A stretch of 6,926 nucleotides of DNA from an uncultured Thermoleophilia bacterium (GTDB lineage: Bacteria > Actinomycetota > Thermoleophilia > UBA2241): assembly GCA_903921965.1 (NCBI GenBank), contig CAIXSE010000507.1, positions 1 to 6,926 on the forward strand, written 5' to 3'. The position numbers and the translations under genes were made by a program. Below, in pieces: positions 1 to 4,750 of the stretch. The notes beneath the pieces were generated by a model, which worked only from the letters and a program-made list of their open reading frames with translations, was not told where the DNA came from and did not search any database. The first letter of the stretch is position 1. Each line of letters begins with the position of its first letter.

Positions 1-784
1 CAACACCGCGGTGGTCTGCGAGCAGGGCTACATCGCCGTCATGGACGCCGAGCACCTCATCCCGGTGGCGCGCATCGACGACGTCCCGCTGACGATGGGC
101 GGCAAGGCCGCGTTCAACGTGCAGAACGCGCTGGCCGCCACCGCCGCCGCCTGGGCGCACGGCGTGGACGTCGACCAGATCCGCCGCGGCCTCATCAGCT
201 TCCTGCCGTCGCCGCTGCAGACGCCCGGCCGCCTCAACCTGATCAGCGTCGGCGGCGTCGACTACCTGCTCGACTACGCCCACAACCCGCACGCGTACCG
301 GAACTTCCTCGGCCTCGTCGAGAACATGGGCGCCCGCCGGCGCGTGATCGTCTTCGATGTGGTCGGCGACCGCCGCGACGAGGACATCGAGGAGATGTGC
401 ACGCTGGTCGCGCCGCTGTTCGACGCCGCGGTGCTCTACGAGGCTGAGGACCTGCGCGGCCGCGAGCCGGGCGAGCTCATGGCCCTGCAGGCGAAGTACC
501 TGGAGGCGGCCGGGTTCGACCCGGCCGCCATCGCGCGCGTCGGCGACGAGTGGGACGCGGTCCGCCGGGCCGCCGAGCTCTCCGGGGCCGGCGACCTCGT
601 GTGCTACATGACCGGCCGCGTGCAGGAGGGCATCCGCTGCCTGCACGAGCTCGCCGAGGGCGGGGACTGCGCGGCGTACGCCGGCGGCGACGCCGCGCCC
701 GCCGGCTCTGCCGCCGCCGCCGCGCCCGCCGCGGACTCTGCCGCGCCCGCCGCCTCCGAGGACGCCCCCGAGGGCGACGCGTGA
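1..784 (+). CDS. cphA: Cyanophycin synthetase, C-terminal part (5' end cut by window)
   Basis: Open from the left edge (first full codon at base 2) to TGA at 782-784, giving about 261 residues of a protein that in this family is usually near 870-900 residues. CphA polymerises aspartate and arginine into cyanophycin, using ATP. What is visible is the C-terminal half of the Mur-ligase-like module: GGKAAFNVQNALAATAAA (bases 101-154), the PGRLNL stretch (225-242), the diagnostic DYAHNPHAY (272-298), VVGDRRDED (359-385) and AEDLRGREPGEL (443-478). The ATP-grasp domain and the P-loop of the Mur module lie upstream and cannot be checked. After the conserved end (MTGRVQEGI) comes a tail of roughly 35 residues rich in Ala, Pro, Ser and acidic residues, probably disordered. 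The last codons overlap cphB by GTGA, so the two genes are co-transcribed and probably translationally coupled. The identification is firm; the absence of the N-terminal domains is only a window effect. Confidence 0.93.
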   Translation, partial: NTAVVCEQGYIAVMDAEHLIPVARIDDVPLTMGGKAAFNVQNALAATAAAWAHGVDVDQIRRGLISFLPSPLQTPGRLNLISVGGVDYLLDYAHNPHAYRNFLGLVENMGARRRVIVFDVVGDRRDEDIEEMCTLVAPLFDAAVLYEAEDLRGREPGELMALQAKYLEAAGFDPAAIARVGDEWDAVRRAAELSGAGDLVCYMTGRVQEGIRCLHELAEGGDCAAYAGGDAAPAGSAAAAAPAADSAAPAASEDAPEGDA

Positions 785-1587
785 CCGACCCGCGCGCCGG
801 CTGGAAGCTGCTCATCGGCGGGTCGGCTCCGGAGGGCCTCGACCCGCGGCTCGTGCGCCGGTTCGTCGAGCTGGCCGGCGGGCGCTCGCACGCCCGCCTC
901 GCCGTCGTGCCCTCTGCCAGCGAGGAGGTGCCTGAGACGGTCGCCACCTACCGCGAGGCCTTCGGGCACGAGGGCGTGCGCCACCTGGACGTGCTCGACG
1001 TGCGCTCGCGGGGAGAAGCCGACGCCCCGGAGACGCTGAAGCGCCTCGAGAAGGCCACCGGTGTGATGTTCACCGGCGGCGACCAGCTGCGCCTGCTCGA
1101 GATCTTCTCGGGGGCGCGGTTCATGGCCGCCCTGCGGCGGCGCATCCGCGAGGGCATGGTCGTCGGCGGCTCCAGCGCCGGGGCGATGGCGATGGGCGAC
1201 CCGGCCATCGTGCGCGGCGAGCCGACGGAGTTCTACGAGGACGGCGCCATCCGGCACGCCCCCGGCCTCGGCCTGGTGCCGCGCGTCTGCGTCGACACGC
1301 ACTTCGTCGTCCGCGGCCGCCTGCCGCGCCTGGTGGCCGTCGTGGCGCTCTACCCCGACATCGTCGGTCTCGGCATCGAGGAGAACTCGGGCGTCGAGGT
1401 CTCGCCGGAGGGCGTCGCCACCGTGCTCGGCGACGGCGTGGTCTGCGTCGTCGAGGGGGCGGGGCGCGGTGCCCTGCCGGCCAGGGCCGGCCACGACCGC
1501 GCCCTCAGCTGCGCCGGCCTGACGCTCCACGTACTGGCCGCCGGCGGGAGCTACGACCTGCGCACCCGCCGCGTGCTCCGCACCTGA
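781..1587 (+). CDS. cphB: Cyanophycinase (peptidase family S51)
   Basis: GTG start at 781 inside the GTGA overlap with cphA; 268 residues, the normal length for the family. Cyanophycinase hydrolyses cyanophycin to beta-Asp-Arg dipeptides by a serine-protease mechanism, usually in the cytoplasm. The nucleophile elbow GGSSAGAM puts the catalytic Ser at residue 132. FTGGDQLR (97-104) provides the conserved Gln102, and DTHF (172-175) provides Asp172 and the catalytic His174. Arg178, Arg180 and Arg183 follow in RGRLPR. As I recall the Synechocystis CphB structure, these numbers agree almost exactly. One difference is Thr at 173, where the cyanobacterial enzyme has Gln. No signal peptide is visible, which argues for intracellular mobilisation rather than the secreted form (CphE) found in scavengers. 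I saw no obvious terminator in the 39 bases before the convergent gene. Confidence 0.93.
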   Translation: MTDPRAGWKLLIGGSAPEGLDPRLVRRFVELAGGRSHARLAVVPSASEEVPETVATYREAFGHEGVRHLDVLDVRSRGEADAPETLKRLEKATGVMFTGGDQLRLLEIFSGARFMAALRRRIREGMVVGGSSAGAMAMGDPAIVRGEPTEFYEDGAIRHAPGLGLVPRVCVDTHFVVRGRLPRLVAVVALYPDIVGLGIEENSGVEVSPEGVATVLGDGVVCVVEGAGRGALPARAGHDRALSCAGLTLHVLAAGGSYDLRTRRVLRT

Positions 1588-1626
1588 GGCGGCGGCCCCA
1601 CGGCGTCTCGCGCCCCAGCCGGCCCG

Positions 1627-2226
1627 CTACAGCAGAGCCTTGAGCGCCGCCACGTCCTTGCGGATGCCGGCGCGGGCCTTGGCGGCGAACGCGTTCGCCG
1701 CGCCCGCCTGCGCTGTCTGGCCGTCCAGATCGGGCGGGTCCTGGCTCAGGGCCTGGTACTCGAGCGACTGGGCCTCGGCGGCGTTCTGCACGAGGAGCGA
1801 GAAGCTCTTCTTCATGGTGGCCGCCGCCCCCGTGAACCGCGTGCGGTCGCGCGACGAGACGAACCAGCGCGACGCGTTGCCGAGGTACGCGGAGAAGGCG
1901 CTCTCGACCGTGAGCCAGGCGTCGGGCATGGTCTCGTCGGTCATGAGCTGGTAGGCGTTCCCTGCGCTCCGCTCGAGTGCCTGGAGCTCAGGCGCCCGCG
2001 CCGGGTCGCCGAGCATGCCGCGCATCGCCGTGGCGGTCGCCTCGATCGATGCCTGCGTCTCGGTGAAGCTGCGCGCGGAGTCGTTGAACAGGGCCTGCAT
2101 CCGCGCGAACTCCGTCTTGTACTCGGTCTTGTACTTCGCGCGCACGTGGGCGCCGGCCGCGGCGGGGAGCGCCAGGGCGACCGCCAGGATGCACAGAGCA
2201 GTCGTGAAGAGCACGCGCGCTCTCAT
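1627..2226 (-). CDS. Exported alpha-helical protein of unknown function
   Basis: ATG start at 2226 and TAG stop at 1627-1629; 199 residues. I do not recognise a family. The N-terminus is a clear Sec signal peptide: MRAR, a hydrophobic core (residues 5-20), then PAAAGA|HV with a likely signal peptidase I cut after Ala26. The only cysteine (residue 12) is inside the signal, so it is neither a lipoprotein nor disulfide-bonded. The mature part is rich in Ala, Gln, Glu and Lys, with few Gly or Pro, and looks like a bundle of amphipathic helices. It begins with a four-residue tandem repeat, YKTE-YKTE (residues 32-39), encoded by near-identical 12-base units. A GGAGG site at 2231-2235 sits 4 bases before the start, and a TTGACA-based promoter is proposed upstream. 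It is convergent with cphB and divergent from the SpoIIAA-like gene, so it is probably a single-gene unit. Confidence 0.75.
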   Translation of the reverse strand: MRARVLFTTALCILAVALALPAAAGAHVRAKYKTEYKTEFARMQALFNDSARSFTETQASIEATATAMRGMLGDPARAPELQALERSAGNAYQLMTDETMPDAWLTVESAFSAYLGNASRWFVSSRDRTRFTGAAATMKKSFSLLVQNAAEAQSLEYQALSQDPPDLDGQTAQAGAANAFAAKARAGIRKDVAALKALL

Positions 2227-2230
2227 TCCG

Positions 2231-2235
2231 CCTCC
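2231..2235 (-). promoter_or_regulatory. Ribosome binding site of the exported helical protein gene
   Basis: The minus-strand sequence GGAGG lies 4 bases upstream of the ATG at 2226. It supports this start over any internal Met. Confidence 0.7.
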
Positions 2236-2276
2236 GATCTCTCGCGTCGCCGGCCGGTGCCCGGCCTCGTCGCCCC

Positions 2277-2305
2277 AGTCTCGGAGCGCGCGGTGAGCCT
2301 GTCAA
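2277..2305 (-). promoter_or_regulatory. Candidate sigma-70-type promoter for the exported helical protein gene
   Basis: Read on the minus strand there is a perfect -35 TTGACA (2305-2300), a 17-base spacer, and GAGACT (2282-2277) at the -10 position. The -10 keeps the A at position 2 and T at position 6 but is otherwise weak. Transcription would begin near 2270, giving a leader of about 45 bases. The ideal -35 and spacing make it credible; the poor -10 keeps it a proposal. Confidence 0.4.
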
Positions 2306-2391
2306 CGTGTTGCCCGCACCCGGCCGGCGCCACGCACCAGGCGGGGTGACGATCGACTCCGGCGCAGGCCAAGGCACACTCACGTCCGCGT

Positions 2392-2429
2392 CCCTCGCGC
2401 TTCGTTGTATTTGCAGCGAAGCGCGAGGG
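2392..2429 (+). repeat. Inverted repeat with 13-bp perfect arms
   Basis: Arms CCCTCGCGCTTCG (2392-2404) and CGAAGCGCGAGGG (2417-2429) are perfectly complementary around a 12-base spacer. On the plus-strand transcript the spacer pairs further (U-G, U-A, G-C, U-G), giving a 17-bp stem capped by an AUUU tetraloop. On the minus-strand transcript the two U-G pairs become C-A mismatches. The structure therefore favours a plus-sense RNA. No U tract follows in either direction, so it is not a standard intrinsic terminator. It could be a leader hairpin of the SpoIIAA-like gene, a protein-binding operator, or a copy of a dispersed palindromic repeat. Confidence 0.75.
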
Positions 2430-2474
2430 GAGAGGAAGGGCGACAGTCCTGCGGAGCCGTTGACGTTGCCGCGC

Positions 2475-2500
2475 CGGACGGGCGCGGCGGACGGGCGCGG
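2475..2500. repeat. Perfect 13-bp tandem duplication
   Basis: CGGACGGGCGCGG occurs twice back to back (2475-2487 and 2488-2500). It lies in GC-only intergenic DNA and is most simply a replication-slippage product; no function is evident. Confidence 0.75.
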
Positions 2501-2558
2501 CGCGCGCGCCGGTCGATTGCGGCGGCCGTGCGGGTCGGCGGACGACCGCCGCTGCCGA

Positions 2559-2564
2559 TACACT
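2559..2564 (+). promoter_or_regulatory. Possible -10 element for the SpoIIAA-like gene
   Basis: TACACT fits the TAnnnT pattern of actinobacterial -10 boxes and would place transcription start near 2571, about 25 bases before the GTG. No recognisable -35 is present around 2536-2541, so the proposal rests on the -10 and its position only. Confidence 0.3.
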
Positions 2565-2584
2565 CCCGTGCGAGCGACGCGACG

Positions 2585-2590
2585 AAAGGA
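2585..2590 (+). promoter_or_regulatory. Ribosome binding site of the SpoIIAA-like gene
   Basis: AAAGGA lies 5 bases before the GTG at 2596. The first downstream in-frame ATG falls inside the conserved domain, so this RBS fixes the GTG as the start. Confidence 0.6.
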
Positions 2591-2595
2591 CGAGC

Positions 2596-2958
2596 GTGAT
2601 CGAGGTCATCCAGAACACCCCGCCCGGCGTGAAGGCCTTCAAGGCCATCGGCGAGGTGACGGTGCAGGACTACAAGCAGGTGGTGGAGCCGGCGGCGCAC
2701 GCCCTCATCGCCGCGAAGCAGAAGATCCGCGTGGTCTTCGTCATCGGCCCCGAGTGCACGGGGTACTCCCGCGGGGCCAAGATGGAGGACCTCAAGCTGG
2801 GCATCGCCGACCTGCGGCACCTGAAGCGTGTGGCGGTCGTCAGCGACCAGGCGTTCGTGCACAACGCCGTGAAGAAGGTCCGCTGGATGGTGCCCACCAA
2901 GCTCAAGCTGTTCGGACTCGCCCAGCTGCACGAGGCGATGCGCTGGGCGGCGTCGTGA
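2596..2958 (+). CDS. SpoIIAA-like (STAS-fold) small protein
   Basis: GTG start at 2596, TGA at 2956-2958; 120 residues, a single domain of normal length for the SpoIIAA-like family (Pfam PF11964, formerly DUF3478). The whole chain fits. It has an N-terminal strand-turn with PPGVKAFKAIGEVT (9-22), a helix containing YKQVVEPAAHALI (26-38), the strand IRVVFVIG (44-51), the family region GYSRGAKMEDLKLGI (56-70), the second core strand RVAVVSD (78-84), and a final strand plus helix ending EAMRWAAS. STAS-fold relatives include anti-anti-sigma factors and transporter regulatory domains, but I see no clear SpoIIAA phospho-acceptor motif, so an anti-sigma role should not be assumed. Members are soluble or loosely membrane-associated and their cellular role is poorly known. 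It is likely co-transcribed with the decarboxylase 45 bases downstream. Family call good; function unknown. Confidence 0.85.
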   Translation: MIEVIQNTPPGVKAFKAIGEVTVQDYKQVVEPAAHALIAAKQKIRVVFVIGPECTGYSRGAKMEDLKLGIADLRHLKRVAVVSDQAFVHNAVKKVRWMVPTKLKLFGLAQLHEAMRWAAS

Positions 2959-3007
2959 GCCCGACGGCTCGGACGCGGGGGACCGCGTGACTTCGGGGTC
3001 CGCGTGA
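2955..3007 (+). other. Chain of GTGA stop/start overlaps with two mini-ORFs in the gap before the decarboxylase
   Basis: The TGA of the SpoIIAA-like gene is part of GTGA (2955-2958). That GTG opens an 11-codon frame ending at TGA 2988-2990, which is itself part of GTGA (2987-2990). The next GTG opens a 6-codon frame ending at TGA 3005-3007, which overlaps the proposed GTG start of the decarboxylase at 3004. The last two sites lie in an imperfect direct repeat (GGGGACCGCGTGA at 2978-2990; GGGGTCCGCGTGA at 2995-3007). This could allow stepwise terminating-ribosome reinitiation, or be chance in GC-rich DNA. The base pattern is certain; a function is conjecture. Confidence 0.4.
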
Positions 3008-3741
3008 AGCCGGGGTGCGGCGGCAGGCAGGCCGGGGCCGCACGGCGCTCGGCCCTGTACCTGTGCGCGCCGATCAACGCGCTCGTCGAGGGCATCTACC
3101 GCGAGCGCATCCCGTTCGAGAAGCTGCGCGAGCACGGCGACTTCGGCCTCGGCACGTTCGACAGCCTCGACGGCGAGATGGTGATGCTCGACGGCCGCAT
3201 CTTCCAGGTGCTGGCCAGCGGTCTCGTGCGCGAGGTCACGGAGCCGGCCGCCACGCCGTTCGCGGCCGTGACGCACTGGCGTCCGGCCAGCTACGACGAC
3301 CTGCCGGACGCCGTCGGCTACGACGCCTTCCTCGACTGGCTGCTCACGCTGCTGCCGTCGCCCAACCTCGCCTATGCGCTGCGCATCGAGGGCGCCTGGG
3401 CCGACGTACGCGTGCGCTCGGTGCCCAAACAGGAGGGCCATAAGCCGCTGGTCGAGATCGCCCGCGAGCAGCCCGAGTTCGCGTTCGCGGAGGCTCGCGG
3501 GACGATGGCCGGGTTCTACACGCCGGCGTTCCTGGGCTCGGTGAGCGCGCCCGGCCTGCACCTGCACTTCCTCTCGGACGACCGCACCGAGGGCGGGCAC
3601 CTGCTCTCGTGCGCGCCGCGGGGGGTGCGGGCGGAGGTGCAGTTCATCACCAGCATCGAGGTCGGCCTGCCGCTGAGCCTGGAGTACCTCACGTGGGACT
3701 TCCAGCGGGACACGGCGGCGGACCTCGAGGAGGCCGAGTAG
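3004..3741 (+). CDS. budA: Alpha-acetolactate decarboxylase (EC 4.1.1.5)
   Basis: GTG start proposed at 3004, TAG at 3739-3741; 245 residues. The enzyme converts (S)-2-acetolactate to (R)-acetoin, diverting carbon from pyruvate and valine synthesis into the acetoin/butanediol branch. Family landmarks run in order: LYLCAPINALVEGIY (19-33), HGDFGLGTF (44-52), DGEMVMLDG (56-64) with catalytic Glu58, RSVPKQ (138-143) with Arg138, and HLHFLSDDRTEGGH (186-199) with metal ligands His186, His188 and His199. The H-x-H-x10-H spacing equals that of the Brevibacillus enzyme as I recall it (194/196/207). No signal peptide is seen, so it should be cytoplasmic. The start is uncertain: homology begins near residue 18 and there is no good Shine-Dalgarno sequence, only GGGG in the upstream repeat; coupling to the preceding GTGA chain is possible. 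No acetolactate synthase gene is in view. The symbols alsD, aldC and budA are all used for this enzyme. Confidence 0.92.
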   Translation: MKPGCGGRQAGAARRSALYLCAPINALVEGIYRERIPFEKLREHGDFGLGTFDSLDGEMVMLDGRIFQVLASGLVREVTEPAATPFAAVTHWRPASYDDLPDAVGYDAFLDWLLTLLPSPNLAYALRIEGAWADVRVRSVPKQEGHKPLVEIAREQPEFAFAEARGTMAGFYTPAFLGSVSAPGLHLHFLSDDRTEGGHLLSCAPRGVRAEVQFITSIEVGLPLSLEYLTWDFQRDTAADLEEAE

Positions 3742-3748
3742 CGGGAAG

Positions 3749-3771
3749 CGGACCGGGCCGGCGCCGGTCCG
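3749..3771. terminator. GC-rich hairpin after the decarboxylase gene
   Basis: CGGACCGG (3749-3756) and CCGGTCCG (3764-3771) form an 8-bp stem with a 7-base loop, starting 7 bases after the TAG. No run of T follows (only TCTGT), so this is a probable but non-canonical terminator of a kind common in high-GC genomes. Confidence 0.5.
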
Positions 3772-3792
3772 TCTGTGAGTGGACGGCGGCGA

Positions 3793-3886
3793 GCTCGCCT
3801 GCGGCCGCCCGCCGCGCGCTCAGGCGGGCTCGCCTGCGGCCGCCCGCCGCGCGCTCAGGCGGGCTCGCCTGCGGCCGCCCGCCGCG
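3793..3886. repeat. 35-bp tandem repeat, 2.7 copies, each unit hairpin-forming
   Basis: Units start at 3793, 3828 and 3863. The first two are identical and the third stops after 24 bases, one base before the stop codon of the minus-strand gene. Within a unit GCCCGCC (3807-3813) pairs with GGCGGGC (3823-3829), and GCTCGCCTG (3793-3801) can instead pair with CAGGCGGGC (3821-3829, one G-T wobble). Two alternative hairpins thus share a right arm. Lying between convergent genes, the array probably serves as a bidirectional terminator that expanded by slippage. No gene fits here: 35 is not a multiple of three. Confidence 0.85.
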
Positions 3887-3887
3887 G

Positions 3888-4655
3888 TCACTTCTTCCAG
3901 GACGCCGGCGTGGTGAAGCCCTTCTCGGAGACCACCTCGAAGTCCGTCAGGCGCACGCGGACCGGCCAGTCGCGGTCGATCGCGCCGGGCCCGCTCACGC
4001 TCACCTGCCAGTCGACGGCGCCGACGTGGTCCGGCTCGTACACCATCGAGAGCACCGGACGCTTCGCGTTGGGGTCGTTTCCCGCCAACAGGACGATGCC
4101 GTAGGAGCGCCTGGCGATGACGAGGTAGCCGCTCAGGCCCTTCACCACCCTCTGCTTGCCGCTGCCGTCGACGTCGGCCTCGAACACGGTCTCGCCCAGT
4201 TCCTCGTCCCAGCGGACTCCCACCCACAGGTTGTGCGAGGCGTTCTTCGGTCCGTGGTAGTGCGCCTTGAGGATGACGCTGATGTCGTTCGGCGTCACCC
4301 ACGAGCGCAGGGAGAAGGTCACCCCCATGGTGAAGTACGAGTCGGACTTGATCGCGAAACCCTGCGGCGAAAGGACGCCCGCGCCGAAGTAGGATGCGCC
4401 GTCCTCAGGGGCACTCGTGGGGACGAGGATCTCGAGCATGCCGTCGGCCGGCCCCATCAGGGCTCCGCCTTGCTTCCAGGTGTCCCAGTATCTGGTGTCG
4501 ACGTTGGAGAGATCGTCGCGGAACTTGTGCTCCGTGAGCCTCGCCTTGCCGCCGGCCGTCCCGGCCGCGGGCCCCATGACCAGCCAGGTGGCCACGAGCG
4601 TGGCGACGGTGAGAAGGACGAGAGAGAGGGGTGCGGGGCGGCGGCGCTGGTGCAT
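3888..4655 (-). CDS. Exported protein with probable LamG/concanavalin-like beta-sandwich, function unknown
   Basis: ATG at 4655, TGA at 3888-3890; 255 residues. The N-terminus MHQRRRP followed by a hydrophobic stretch (residues 10-29) is a signal peptide or signal anchor; the cleavage signal (around residues 31-36) is weak, so membrane tethering is possible. After it, KFRDDLSNVDTRYWDTW (44-60), then GPADGMLEILVP (68-79) and the alternating beta-rich remainder, follow the usual opening of jelly-roll lectin/glucanase-fold domains (Asp-Asp-Phe/Leu, Asn-Val-Asp-Thr, Trp, then a DGxL turn). I see no glycosidase signature such as ExDxxE, so binding is likelier than catalysis. The mature protein has no cysteine. 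The start is supported by GAGGAGG 4 bases upstream. It follows the DUF389 gene by 95 bases, with a hairpin between, and may be a separate transcript. Export is well supported, the fold moderately, the function not at all. Confidence 0.75.
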   Translation of the reverse strand: MHQRRRPAPLSLVLLTVATLVATWLVMGPAAGTAGGKARLTEHKFRDDLSNVDTRYWDTWKQGGALMGPADGMLEILVPTSAPEDGASYFGAGVLSPQGFAIKSDSYFTMGVTFSLRSWVTPNDISVILKAHYHGPKNASHNLWVGVRWDEELGETVFEADVDGSGKQRVVKGLSGYLVIARRSYGIVLLAGNDPNAKRPVLSMVYEPDHVGAVDWQVSVSGPGAIDRDWPVRVRLTDFEVVSEKGFTTPASWKK

Positions 4656-4659
4656 GGTT

Positions 4660-4666
4660 CCTCCTC
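4660..4666 (-). promoter_or_regulatory. Ribosome binding site of the beta-sandwich protein gene
   Basis: Minus-strand GAGGAGG, 4 bases before the ATG at 4655. It selects this start; an ATG at 4677 on the same strand is in another frame. Confidence 0.7.
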
Positions 4667-4721
4667 GGGAAGGACATGACCCTGTGCTTCAGATGTCGGC
4701 CCGCGCCGCCGTTGTCTTGAC

Positions 4722-4746
4722 CGTGGCGGATCCGCCCGCCGCCACG
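4722..4746 (-). terminator. Hairpin after the DUF389 gene
   Basis: CGTGGCGG (4722-4729) and CCGCCACG (4739-4746) form an 8-bp stem with a 9-base loop, 4 bases after the TGA of the DUF389 gene. A nested 12-bp palindrome GGCGGATCCGCC (4725-4736) offers an alternative fold. No T tract follows in the minus direction, so it is a terminator-like or RNA-stability element rather than a classic terminator. Confidence 0.45.
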
Positions 4747-4750
4747 CGCG

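Larger units (their letters stand above)
2227..2595. other. Divergent intergenic region, 369 bases
   Basis: No believable gene lies here; the open frames crossing it on both strands are GC-driven shadows with arginine-rich, family-less translations. It separates two divergently transcribed genes and should hold promoters for both. From left to right it contains the minus-strand RBS and TTGACA promoter, a 38-base inverted repeat (2392-2429), a 13-bp tandem duplication (2475-2500), a GC-only stretch, a possible plus-strand -10 (2559-2564) and the plus-strand RBS (2585-2590). Confidence 0.7.

Noticed and set aside
477..1530. Long minus-strand open frames opposite cphA and cphB (156 and 308 codons)
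   Set aside because: Translations are Arg/Ala/Gly-rich without family features; the plus strand encodes two firmly identified enzymes. Typical GC-driven shadows.
1588..1626. Shared terminator between the convergent cphB and helical-protein genes
   Set aside because: I could not find a convincing stem or T tract in these 39 bases.
2392..2429. Intrinsic terminator for one of the divergent genes
   Set aside because: It is upstream of both flanking genes and lacks a T tract on either side.
2460..2465. TTGACG as a plus-strand -35 box
   Set aside because: No -10-like hexamer occurs 16-18 bases downstream; that stretch is pure GC.
2380..3600. A 406-codon minus-strand open frame across the SpoIIAA-like and decarboxylase genes
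   Set aside because: The plus-strand proteins carry clear family motifs and catalytic residues; the minus frame is His/Arg/Glu-rich shadow sequence and runs through the inverted repeat.
3793..3886. CRISPR-like array
   Set aside because: The 35-bp units abut directly with no unique spacers, so it is a plain tandem repeat.
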